Counted from the first letter of the stretch, positions 1 to 6,804 are shown. The stretch is DNA of 11,541 nt from 630D-37 sp037447295 (GCA_037447295.1 JBBIGZ010000086.1:1-11541), one strand, 5' to 3'. The notes: a model not told the origin generated them from the letters alone. A program made the numbers and translations.

Positions 1-406
1 CGCCGAGGACGAAAGCCACCACCAGATTGACCACCAAACCGATGACGGCGATGACCAGCATTTCCACGCTTTTGATGGGTTCGGGGTTGAGCCAGCGATG
101 CCATGATTCGCTGAAAATTTCGATGGCGATCGCACCCAGGGTCACACCGTTGATGAGGGCGGCAATCACTTCCAGGCGGTGAAAACCGTAGGTGTGACGG
201 TCATCCGCCGGCAGGGCAGAGATGCGCAGGGCGAGGTAACTCAGTGTCAGAGCAAAGATGTCCATGAAGACGTGCGCCGCATCCGAGAGCAGGGCGAGGC
301 TGCCGGTCCAAAATCCGCCGATGACTTCGGCGATCAAAATCGCAGCGGTGAATATCATCGAGAGGACGAATTTATTTTCGAGGGCTTTGCTGGGATGGGG
401 GTTCAT
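1..406 (-). CDS. CDF family cation (Zn/Co/Cd type) efflux transporter, partial
   Basis: This is the N-terminal 135 residues of a cation diffusion facilitator, a membrane antiporter that exports divalent metals such as zinc in exchange for protons. The C-terminal part lies beyond the left window edge. The protein begins MNPHPSKALE and has hydrophobic segments at about residues 14-32, 34-50 and 82-100. Transmembrane segment 2 carries the metal-site motif D42-A-A-H45-x3-D49; a histidine in the HxxxD pair is usual for CzcD/ZitB-type zinc and cobalt transporters, while YiiP-type members have Asp. The following YGFHRLEV segment is also typical of the family. The ATG lies 2 nt after the TAA of the upstream OsmC-like gene and has only a weak ribosome-binding site, so translation is probably coupled. 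Family assignment is firm; the exact metal is inferred. Confidence 0.9.
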   Translation of the reverse strand, partial: MNPHPSKALENKFVLSMIFTAAILIAEVIGGFWTGSLALLSDAAHVFMDIFALTLSYLALRISALPADDRHTYGFHRLEVIAALINGVTLGAIAIEIFSESWHRWLNPEPIKSVEMLVIAVIGLVVNLVVAFVLG

Positions 407-408
407 AG

Positions 409-828
409 TTACTCTACTTCTAAAACGCCTTGCGGCGTTAACCCATTGATCAGTGTGTTAGTGACCGTGCCCCATTTGATGCACAGATCGTGCAGTTCTT
501 CCAGTTTTTCGCGCGGCTCGGGGCTTTTGAGAATCAGCCGATAGCGGATTTCCGTCAGCGCGGGGGGTTCATCGCGGCGGTCGGCATCGAATTCGATGCG
601 GGCTGAGTCAATTTGCAGGCGCATTTTGTCGCCGATAGCATTGACATTCGTCAGAATGCAGGCGCCTAGGGCGGCGAGCAGAGTCTCAGCGGCGTTGAAG
701 CCCGCTTCGCCCGCACCCTTCTTGACGTTGAGCGTGAGGCGGTGTCCGCGCGTTTCGGCGATGGCGTGCGAGTCATCCTGAATCGTGGCGGTGACGTGAT
801 AAGACAAGGAGGCAGTATTTCTTTTCAT
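409..828 (-). CDS. OsmC/Ohr family protein (peroxiredoxin-like)
   Basis: This is a 139-residue OsmC-like protein. Family members form dimers and reduce organic hydroperoxides through two cysteines, and they act in the cytoplasm. The helix AAETLLAALGAC places the first cysteine at C57, and the second is C116 in HDLCIKW. Both redox cysteines are therefore present, although the usual CPVS-like context of the second is changed. The ATG at 828 overlaps the stop of the transporter gene upstream (ATGA), and the stop is 2 nt from the CDF start, so all three genes are probably one transcript. An open frame extends far upstream of 828, but it runs antisense-like through the transporter coding sequence in another frame and was not used. 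Substrate is unknown; linkage to two exporters suggests a role under metal, metalloid or oxidative stress, which is inference. Confidence 0.88.
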   Translation of the reverse strand: MKRNTASLSYHVTATIQDDSHAIAETRGHRLTLNVKKGAGEAGFNAAETLLAALGACILTNVNAIGDKMRLQIDSARIEFDADRRDEPPALTEIRYRLILKSPEPREKLEELHDLCIKWGTVTNTLINGLTPQGVLEVE

Positions 829-1838
829 ACCTGGGCAATCACTTTCTCGGGATGATGCGGCGCGGGGGCGAACCATTTTGTCAGCCTGCCCGAAAGCCGC
901 AGGAAAGTTGCCATGAAGGAAATCTGGATGATGGGTTTGAGCGCCAGCACCAGCACCGTCAGCGGACCGAAGAAGAGGGTCGCCAGTGCCAGGGCAATTG
1001 AGATGTTCTTGCCCGCCGTGCCGTAGGAGAAGGCAATCATGTCTTCGTAGTTGAATTTCGCCCAGCGTGCAATCAGAACCGCGCTGCCGAACAAAATCGC
1101 ATAGAAGAAGGTCAGCGGGATGAGAATGATCAGGAAATACTGCGGATTGTGCAGGACGTTGTTGGCTTCGAGCGCCATCGAGATGAAGACGATGATGTAC
1201 ATGCCCAGCATGGAAACACCCGGCAAAATCGGCTTGACTTCCTTGAAGCCTTCCTGCCCCCAAAAGCGGAAGATGGCGCGGCGGGTCAGGTCGCCCAGGA
1301 TGAGCGGTACGACCACCGCCAGCAGAATTTCCTTGAACATGCCCCAGGCGTCAATCTGCACATACACGTCCGCCAGAATGGGCATCCAGACGGGAATCAT
1401 GACGATGCTGACCAGCAGGCTGAGCGCCACAATCACCAGCGCCAGCGCCACATTGCCTTTGGCGTAGCCCGTCCAGCCCGCCGCCATCCCCGCGCAGGGG
1501 ACGGTGCCCGTCAAAATTAGCCCAACGGCAAATTCGGGGCGGCTGTGCAGGAAGAGATACGCCAGTCCCGCCGCCAGCAGGGGCGAGAACACAAAATTGA
1601 CGACCATCGAAAGGCTGATGAGTTTCAGGTTCATCATCGCCTTGCCCACGTCTTCGATGCGCAGACCGATCATCATCGGGTAGAGCATAATGAACAGGGT
1701 CAGGGTGGTATACGATTTCAAGCCTTTGGCGGCGGGGTATGCCCAGCCTAAAGCCACGCCCGCGGCGATGGAAAGCAGCGGGAAGATGACCAGGTTGCCT
1801 TCGATGACTTTAGCGGATTTTTGAAAAGTTTTGAGCAT
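825..1838 (-). CDS. ACR3/bile acid:sodium symporter (BASS) superfamily transporter
   Basis: This is a 337-residue membrane protein with about ten hydrophobic segments, the length and fold expected for ACR3 arsenite permeases and BASS transporters. Segment 2 reads FIMLYPMMIGLRIEDV, close to the ACR3 pattern. Segment 4 has PC(115)AGMAAGWTGYAKGN, matching the conserved ACR3 Pro-Cys. Segment 9 has GKNISIALALA (N278), where characterised ACR3 proteins have NNFELA-type sequence; the glutamate of that motif is replaced by S280. Arsenite export is therefore possible but not secured, and another anion or organic substrate could be carried. The ATG at 1838 lies 2 bp from an insertion-sequence end, whose terminal repeat supplies the AGGTGA ribosome-binding site. 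The gene is first in an operon with OsmC-like and CDF genes. No in-frame start lies upstream in the reconstructed pre-insertion sequence. Confidence 0.85.
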   Translation of the reverse strand: MLKTFQKSAKVIEGNLVIFPLLSIAAGVALGWAYPAAKGLKSYTTLTLFIMLYPMMIGLRIEDVGKAMMNLKLISLSMVVNFVFSPLLAAGLAYLFLHSRPEFAVGLILTGTVPCAGMAAGWTGYAKGNVALALVIVALSLLVSIVMIPVWMPILADVYVQIDAWGMFKEILLAVVVPLILGDLTRRAIFRFWGQEGFKEVKPILPGVSMLGMYIIVFISMALEANNVLHNPQYFLIILIPLTFFYAILFGSAVLIARWAKFNYEDMIAFSYGTAGKNISIALALATLFFGPLTVLVLALKPIIQISFMATFLRLSGRLTKWFAPAPHHPEKVIAQV

Positions 1839-1840
1839 AG

Positions 1841-1858
1841 TAACTCACCTTACGCAGT
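1841..1858 (+). repeat. Left terminal inverted repeat of the IS remnant
   Basis: The sequence TAACTCACCTTACGCAGT is an exact reverse complement of positions 2404-2421. It contains, on the minus strand, the stop codon of the transposase remnant (TAA at 1852-1850) and the AGGTGA ribosome-binding site of the neighbouring transporter. Confidence 0.93.
1844..1851 (-). promoter_or_regulatory. Ribosome-binding site of the ACR3/BASS gene, provided by the IS end
   Basis: On the minus strand this reads AAGGTGAG; AGGTGA can pair with UCACCU of the 16S 3' end, 6 nt before the ATG at 1838. It lies wholly inside the IS terminal repeat. Without the insertion, the sequence before the ATG would be CTCAGGTATGTATCT, which has only a weak AGG core. 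This decides where the transporter is now translated from. Confidence 0.7.
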
Positions 1859-2385
1859 CAGTTGAACGGGCTGAAGTTCGCGAAGAGCGGCATAGGCCGA
1901 TTGGAGCGCACGTAGATACAGCTTGGATTTGAGAGCAAAGTGGTTGAGTTTGGTATTACCTTTGAGCAGTTCGAGTTTGAGATAAGCACACAAAGCCGCA
2001 AAGAAATGATTGTTCTGCGTTCTCACCGTTTTGGTCGGCGACTTCCCCAAAGAAGCGTTCTGTTTGAGCGACTTGTGATAGGATTCCACGTTCCATCGTT
2101 CCTGATAGATTGTGGCTATCCCGTTACCGTCCAAGGTGGTATCGCCGGTCACCAGATATTGGATGCCTGTCGAACCCTCTTCGTTTGTGAAGACTCGTTT
2201 GAGCAGAAGGAGTGCAAAGGGCACACCTTCCAAATACACGGTGACAGGTTGCATCGCTTCCAGTGCGTTGCACTGGATCGTGGCTTACTTCGCCGTCCAC
2301 CAGGGCTGAAAGCCCCGTTCCCGTCGTTTGCCCGAAGGCGCTGAGCAGATAATCGCTGTACATCGAGGAGGTTGCTGTTTTTCAT
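1850..2385 (-). pseudogene. IS4-type DDE transposase, internally deleted and frameshifted
   Basis: Three reading frames carry pieces of one transposase. The possible start at 2385 gives MKNSNLLDV. A different frame, from about 2363, continues with YSDYLLSAFGQTTGTGLSAL and DGEVSHD, the usual N-terminal region of this transposase group. A third frame, from about 2276 to the stop at 1850, gives the C-terminal part with Y50, R53, E57 and K64 (numbered from the Met at 2254) in exact YREK spacing, followed by SLGKSPTKTVRTQNNHFFAAL. Between the N- and C-terminal pieces the region that should hold the first two catalytic Asp residues is missing. If the Met at 2363 was the real start, only the deletion junction is needed and no separate N-terminal frameshift. 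The product cannot be an active transposase. Confidence 0.88.
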
Positions 2386-2403
2386 ACTCTGAGTTTACCA
2401 GAA

Positions 2404-2421
2404 ACTGCGTAAGGTGAGTTA
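2404..2421 (-). repeat. Right terminal inverted repeat of the IS remnant
   Basis: The sequence ACTGCGTAAGGTGAGTTA is an 18/18 match to the reverse complement of the left end. The match stops on both sides, at 2403/1859 inside and 2422/1840 outside, so the repeat borders are clear. Confidence 0.93.
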
Positions 2422-2901
2422 TAGATACATACCTGAGTATACCAGATTCCCCTCTAAAAAACATCATTTTTATCAATAAATTGACGGATATTAATCATCA
2501 TAAATTCTTTACGGATGTACTACTGCACATTATCGAACGCCCCTATGGAGCCAACCAATCGCTAATAAGAGATAAGTGATTTCCTGCAAAAACTTCCTTC
2601 ACCACGAAAGGACACGCCGTCAAAGCATTTCAAAGTTAAAGATCCAAATATCTCCAATAAAACCACACAATTTTACAATAAAACCTTGGTGCTATTGGTG
2701 AACTTTGTGGTCAAAAGCAGCTCTGGCGTAGACCTGTTCATGTTTTTTCCGTGTCATCCGTGTTCGTCCGTGTCCTATTGAATCACGCCTGTTTGGCAGA
2801 CATGATTTTTGCAGTGGAGTCAAGATACTATCCATCTCCAAAATGCCTTTCCCGCTCACCGTCCAGAGTTCACGATCGACCAAAAAGGAGTGAGAATTTG
2901 A
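2422..2901. other. Non-coding AT-rich spacer between the IS remnant and murE
   Basis: I see no credible gene in these 480 bases. The first half is clearly more AT-rich than the flanking genes. It holds a 10-bp direct repeat, CAATAAAACC, at 2655-2664 and 2676-2685. The right half contains a degenerate dispersed repeat related to one near 7300. On the minus strand TATACT at 2441-2436 resembles a -10 box that could have driven the transporter operon before the IS arrived, but there is no good -35 box at the right distance. No clear terminator follows murE. Confidence 0.6.
2684..2822 (+). repeat. Degenerate dispersed repeat, copy A
   Basis: The block aligns with 7267-7370 in the same orientation. 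Shared words include CTTTGTGGT versus CTTTTTGTGGT, TGTTC followed by TGTCCTAT, and AGACA followed by TTTTTGCA and GAGT. Identity over the best 65 bp is roughly two thirds by eye, with a 2-nt gap and more divergence outside. It is non-coding in both places. Confidence 0.45.
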
Positions 2902-4467
2902 TCACGAGGGATTGCCCCGGAAGTCCTTGGAGGTCGGTAAAAGAGGTACAGCCGGGCCAGGAAGACCCAAGCGTTCGGCCAGAGCAGCGCGCATCGCCAG
3001 GCGATCGTCCCATGGATATTCGATTTCGCCAAAGCACATCGATTGCTCATGTCCCTTACCACAGGCGATCACCAGATCCCCTGGGCGAGCCATCTGCACA
3101 CCGAGACGGATCGCCTCGCCACGATCGGGAACGCGGTAAAACGTTTGGCCTTCTATTCCACCTCGGCTGCGAGCCCCTTCGGCCATTTCTTCCAAAATTG
3201 CATCCAAAGATTCGGTGCGTGGATCTTCGGCGGTAAGAATGGTAATATCGGCCAGCTGCACCGAAACCTCGGCCATCATCCGCCGTTTTTGCCGATCGCG
3301 CAAGCCGGCTGAACCGAAGATAGCAATCACACGCCCAGAGGTCATTTGCCGCGCCGTTTCCAGCGCCACTTTAAGGGCATTGGGCGTGTGGGCAAAATCC
3401 ACAATGGCGGTGAAATCCTGCCCTAGATCAATGCGCTCCATACGTCCCGGCACTCCTTCCAAGTCGGCAATTCCCTGCGCGGCTATGTGCGGAGGGATGC
3501 CCAATCCGTAGACCGTGGCAGTGAAAGCCGCCAGACAATTGGAGAGGTTATAAAGGCCAACCAGCCGGCTGTAAACGGGCTGGCGCATATTTTCTGTGAC
3601 GATCTCGAAAGATAGACCAGAGGGAGTGTAACGAATTTCCTCTGCTCGCACATCTGCTTTGGGATGGAGGCCATACGAGCGATAGGAGACGGGAACGATT
3701 CCCCGCAAATATTCAAATGAGCCATCATCTCGATTCAACACGGCCAGACGCGGATTGCCCTGCACTTTTGGTAGCGTTTCGACCAGGCTCAAAAACAAGC
3801 GCGCTTTGGCCGCGCGGTAGGCTTCATAACTGCCGTGATAATCCAGATGTTCGTGGGTGATGTTGGTCACTACGCCAATATCAAATTCGCAAGCGTCCAC
3901 GCGATATTGTGCCCAGCCATGGGAGGTTGTTTCCAGGACTACGTGAGTCAGGCCAGCATCTACCATCATGCGCAAATAGCGTTGAACATCGGGCGCATCC
4001 GGCGTAGTGACGTGAAAACCGGTATCCAACACCTGATCGCCGATCACCGCATTGACGGTGCTGATCAGCCCAGCACGCAAACCGGCAGCTAGAAGAATGC
4101 GGTAGATCAGATTGCTGGTCGTCGTTTTGCCATCCGTGCCGGTGACCCCGATCACGGTCAGGCGACGGGCCGGATGACCGTAGAAAGCCGCTGACAGGTA
4201 AGCCAGGGCACGCCGCGCATTTTCAACCTGAATATAGGGGACAGAAATTTGCAACGGCTTCTCGCCCAGCACAGCCACCGCGCCGCGGCGTAAGGCATCT
4301 GGGATATAGGCATGCCCATCGCCGGAAACGCCGATCATCGCCACAAACAAGTCTCCCGGCTCCACCCGACGCGAATCCGTCACAATGCGACGAATCGAAA
4401 GGTTCGGCGGGATAGTTCCATGATAGGGGAAAGGGAATTCTCGTAAAAGTTCGGCCAGAGTAGGCAT
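2902..4467 (-). CDS. murE: UDP-MurNAc-tripeptide synthetase MurE (diamino acid ligase)
   Basis: MurE adds the third residue, a diamino acid, to UDP-MurNAc-L-Ala-D-Glu in the cytoplasm during peptidoglycan synthesis. The 521 residues show the N-terminal UDP-binding domain (about 1-100), the ATP-binding loop GVTGTDGKTTT (107-117), the TTPDAPD and ETTSHG segments, the carbamylated-lysine helix with K221, a GSAGLRDRQKR segment (385-395) and the C-terminal GKGHE (470-474). The amino-acid selecting motif is EDPR (414-417) rather than the DNPR of meso-DAP enzymes, so Lys or ornithine may be the substrate. I chose the ATG at 4467, which has GAGGG 7 nt upstream; an earlier ATG at 4497 lacks a ribosome-binding site and lies at the predicted transcription start. 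The gene stands alone, divergent from groES, outside any cell-division cluster. Confidence 0.93.
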   Translation of the reverse strand: MPTLAELLREFPFPYHGTIPPNLSIRRIVTDSRRVEPGDLFVAMIGVSGDGHAYIPDALRRGAVAVLGEKPLQISVPYIQVENARRALAYLSAAFYGHPARRLTVIGVTGTDGKTTTSNLIYRILLAAGLRAGLISTVNAVIGDQVLDTGFHVTTPDAPDVQRYLRMMVDAGLTHVVLETTSHGWAQYRVDACEFDIGVVTNITHEHLDYHGSYEAYRAAKARLFLSLVETLPKVQGNPRLAVLNRDDGSFEYLRGIVPVSYRSYGLHPKADVRAEEIRYTPSGLSFEIVTENMRQPVYSRLVGLYNLSNCLAAFTATVYGLGIPPHIAAQGIADLEGVPGRMERIDLGQDFTAIVDFAHTPNALKVALETARQMTSGRVIAIFGSAGLRDRQKRRMMAEVSVQLADITILTAEDPRTESLDAILEEMAEGARSRGGIEGQTFYRVPDRGEAIRLGVQMARPGDLVIACGKGHEQSMCFGEIEYPWDDRLAMRAALAERLGLPGPAVPLLPTSKDFRGNPS

Positions 4468-4500
4468 AGTTCGTCCCTCAAGAGAAGAAGAGTGCATTCG

Positions 4501-4528
4501 ATTCTACCCGAAGTCGCGGCAGAAGCAA
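4501..4528 (-). promoter_or_regulatory. Candidate sigma-A promoter of murE
   Basis: On the minus strand TTGCTT (4528-4523) and TAGAAT (4506-4501) are separated by 16 bp. Transcription would begin near 4494, giving a leader of about 27 nt before the chosen murE start at 4467. The -35 match is only fair. Confidence 0.45.
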
Positions 4529-4715
4529 AAGAGCCCAAAACGGGCGAGGCAAAATCCCATCATCCCGAACGGAAAGCTGAGTTTATTGGATGATATGCAC
4601 CGCTATCGGTCTGCATGGCCTAATTCACGGGCAAGCATCCCGGCGCTCAAACGCCGAGAAGAGGTAAAGCAAACCGTCGCTGTATCAGAGAATTATAAGA
4701 GTTTTTTCCATCCCC

Positions 4716-4745
4716 TTGACGTCCCTTAGAGGAACACAGTATCAT
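4716..4745 (+). promoter_or_regulatory. Sigma-A type promoter of groES-groEL
   Basis: TTGACG (4716-4721) and TATCAT (4740-4745) are each one base from consensus and lie 18 bp apart. Transcription should begin about 4752, so the CIRCE operator at 4756 lies at the start of the transcript, the usual arrangement for HrcA repression. Confidence 0.8.
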
Positions 4746-4755
4746 AGGGGCGCAT

Positions 4756-4782
4756 TTAGCACTCAAATCAAAAGAGTGCTAA
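4756..4782 (+). promoter_or_regulatory. CIRCE operator (HrcA binding site)
   Basis: TTAGCACTC (4756-4764), nine spacer bases and GAGTGCTAA (4774-4782) form a perfect 9-9-9 inverted repeat identical to the CIRCE consensus. HrcA binds this element to repress chaperonin genes until heat or misfolded protein draws GroEL away from supporting HrcA. The hrcA gene is not in the window. Confidence 0.97.
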
Positions 4783-4820
4783 AAGTTTGTCCGTTATTCC
4801 AAGTATGAAGGAGGTTCAGC

Positions 4821-5117
4821 ATGGCACTCACGCTTAAACCCTTGGGTGATCGTGTAGTTGTCGAACCCATCGAGCAAGAAGAAGTGACGCCGGGCGGCAT
4901 CGTTTTACCCGAAACCGCCAAAGAGAAACCCCAGCAGGGGTTTGTCAAGGCTGTCGGCCCTGGCGCACGCGATGAAAAGGGCAACCGCATCCCGTTGGAT
5001 GTAAAAGTGGGCGATCGCGTGCTCTTCGCTAAATACGCCGCCAGCGAGTTCAAAGTGGAGGGCAAGAAACTGCTCATCCTGCGCGAAAGCGACATCATGG
5101 CCATTGTTGAAGGCTAA
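4821..5117 (+). CDS. groES: Co-chaperonin GroES (Hsp10)
   Basis: GroES forms a seven-membered lid on GroEL and closes the folding chamber in the cytoplasm. The 98-residue protein has the usual length and shows LKPLGDRVVVEP at the start, the mobile loop near residues 17-35 with GGIVLPE, whose hydrophobic tripeptide contacts GroEL, and the C-terminal DRVLFAKYA and DIMAIVE segments. A near-perfect AAGGAGGT (4808-4815) precedes the ATG by 5 nt. The gene is first in the CIRCE-controlled operon, 32 nt before groEL. Confidence 0.98.
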   Translation: MALTLKPLGDRVVVEPIEQEEVTPGGIVLPETAKEKPQQGFVKAVGPGARDEKGNRIPLDVKVGDRVLFAKYAASEFKVEGKKLLILRESDIMAIVEG

Positions 5118-5149
5118 TCAATCATAAATTTTCTTGAGGAGGCATACCT

Positions 5150-6787
5150 ATGGCTGCAAAGCAATTGGTTTTCACGGAAGATGCTCGTCGGAAACTTAAG
5201 AACGGTATGAACATTCTGGCGAATGCCGTAGCCGCCACTCTGGGACCCAAAGGGCGCAATGTGGCGATCGATCGCAAATTCGGTGCGCCAACGATTACCC
5301 ACGACGGTGTTTCGGTAGCAAAAGAAATCGAGCTTGAGGATCCTTTTGAGAACATGGGCGCCCAGCTGCTCAAGGAAGCGGCTACCAAGACCAACGACAT
5401 CGCCGGTGACGGGACGACAACTTCCACCGTGCTGGCCCATGCCATCGTGAATGAAGGGTTGAAAGCAATTGAGGCCGGCTATAACCCCATGCTCATCAAG
5501 CGCGGCATCGAGCTGGCGACCGAGGCCGTGGTCGCAGAACTGCGCAAGATGGCAGTGAAGATTGAAACCAAAGAGGAGATCGGTCACGTCGCCACCAACT
5601 CGGCGGCCGATAAGGAGATCGGAGATCTGATCGCAGAGGTGATGGATAAGGTTGGCAAGGATGGCGTGATCACGGTTGAGGAATCCAAATCGCTACAGTT
5701 TGAGACCGAATACGTCGAGGGCATGCAGTTCGATCGCGGCTACATCTCCCCCTATTTCATCACCGATCCCGATCACATGGAAGCCGTGATCAACGAACCC
5801 TATATCCTGATCTACGATAAGAAGATCTCGGCCGCCGCCGATATTGTCCCCATCCTGGAGAAACTCGTCCAGACCGGCAAGCGCGATCTGGTGATCATCG
5901 CCGAGGATGTGGATGGTGAAGCGCTGGCGACCTTGGTGCTGAACAAGCTGCGGGGCATGCTGAACGTGTTGGCGGTGAAGGCGCCCGGCTTCGGCGATCG
6001 CCGCAAGGCCATGCTGCTCGATATTGCCATCCTCACCGGCGGTACGGTGATCAGTGAAGAGACCGGTCGCAAGCTGGAGACCGCCACGCTGGCCGACCTC
6101 GGTCGCGCCGATAAAGTCGTGGCCGATAAGGAGAACACCACGATCGTCGGTGGCAAAGGCGATCCGGCCCGCATCCAGGCCCGCATCAAAGAAATCCGCG
6201 CTGAGATCGAGAAGAGCACCAGCGATTACGATCGTGAGAAGTTGCAGGAGCGCCTGGCGAAATTGGCCGGTGGGGTAGCGATCATCCGCGTCGGCGCCGC
6301 GACGGAGACCGAGCTCAAGGAGAAGAAGCACCGGGTCGAAGATGCGCTCAGCGCCGCCCGCGCCGCCGTTGAAGAGGGCATTGTGCCCGGTGGTGAAATC
6401 TCTTTGATCAATGCTGCTCGTGCACTGGACAACCTTAACATCGAGGACAACGGCATCGAGGAGATTCGCGTCGGTGCGAACATTGTGCGTAAGGCGCTGG
6501 AAGCGCCCATCCGCAAGCTGGCAGCGAATGCCGGTCAGGATGGTTCGGTGATCATCGACACGGTGCGCCGAGAGGCCGAACGCCAGAACAACCCGAACAT
6601 CGGCTACAACGTGATCACCGGCGAGTACGTGGACATGATCAAAGCCGGCATCATTGACCCGGTGAAAGTCGTACGCGGCGCGCTGGAGAATGCTGCTTCC
6701 ATCGCCGGCATGATCCTGACCACCGACGTGTTGATCACCGAGATCCCGGAAAAAGAAAAATCCACTCCGCCAATGCCGGAGTACTAA
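5150..6787 (+). CDS. groEL: Chaperonin GroEL (Hsp60)
   Basis: GroEL is the double-ring ATP-driven folding chamber. The 545 residues align with E. coli numbering: D52, the ATP motif G86-D-G-T-T-T91, catalytic D398 in RVEDAL, and D495. Equatorial, intermediate and apical domains are all present without a break. Two points are unusual against E. coli: the nucleotide-site GGG at 414-416 is GGE, and the C-terminus ends KSTPPMPEY with no Gly-Gly-Met tail. GAGGAGG (5136-5142) precedes the ATG by 7 nt. The gene is co-transcribed with groES, regulated through the upstream CIRCE, and followed by a strong hairpin terminator. Confidence 0.98.
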   Translation: MAAKQLVFTEDARRKLKNGMNILANAVAATLGPKGRNVAIDRKFGAPTITHDGVSVAKEIELEDPFENMGAQLLKEAATKTNDIAGDGTTTSTVLAHAIVNEGLKAIEAGYNPMLIKRGIELATEAVVAELRKMAVKIETKEEIGHVATNSAADKEIGDLIAEVMDKVGKDGVITVEESKSLQFETEYVEGMQFDRGYISPYFITDPDHMEAVINEPYILIYDKKISAAADIVPILEKLVQTGKRDLVIIAEDVDGEALATLVLNKLRGMLNVLAVKAPGFGDRRKAMLLDIAILTGGTVISEETGRKLETATLADLGRADKVVADKENTTIVGGKGDPARIQARIKEIRAEIEKSTSDYDREKLQERLAKLAGGVAIIRVGAATETELKEKKHRVEDALSAARAAVEEGIVPGGEISLINAARALDNLNIEDNGIEEIRVGANIVRKALEAPIRKLAANAGQDGSVIIDTVRREAERQNNPNIGYNVITGEYVDMIKAGIIDPVKVVRGALENAASIAGMILTTDVLITEIPEKEKSTPPMPEY

Positions 6788-6804
6788 ATCGAAAGACCTT
6801 CCGC

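Larger units (their letters stand above)
1841..2421 (-). mobile_element. Internally deleted IS4-type (possibly IS701-like) insertion sequence
   Basis: This 581-bp element is bounded by perfect 18-bp inverted repeats and contains the two ends, but not the middle, of a DDE transposase gene. Related full-length elements are roughly twice as long, so this is a non-autonomous, MITE-like derivative. The trinucleotide TAG directly flanks both ends (1838-1840 and 2422-2424), which fits a short target duplication. If the right end is set one base inwards, ATAG flanks both sides instead. The insertion lies 2 bp upstream of the start codon of the ACR3/BASS gene. Assignment to IS4-like elements rests on the Y-(2)-R-(3)-E-(6)-K signature; the exact IS family needs a database match. 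Confidence 0.85.
4468..4820. other. Divergent regulatory spacer between murE and groES
   Basis: These 353 bases hold the murE promoter candidate at the left and the groE promoter with CIRCE at the right. Between them (about 4530-4710) I see no gene, only a short CGGCG/CGCCG stem around 4640-4656. Confidence 0.7.

Noticed and set aside
829..1263. N-terminal extension of the OsmC-like protein
   Set aside because: The extra residues overlap the transporter gene in another frame and do not look like any domain; the ATG at 828 fits family length and the ATGA overlap.
2751..3236. Open frame of 161 codons on the plus strand
   Set aside because: It runs through a non-coding repeat and then antisense to the end of murE; the sequence is Arg/Pro/Ser-rich without family likeness.
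4468..4497. Earlier ATG of murE giving ten extra residues
   Set aside because: No ribosome-binding site and it coincides with the predicted transcription start; GAGGG supports 4467.
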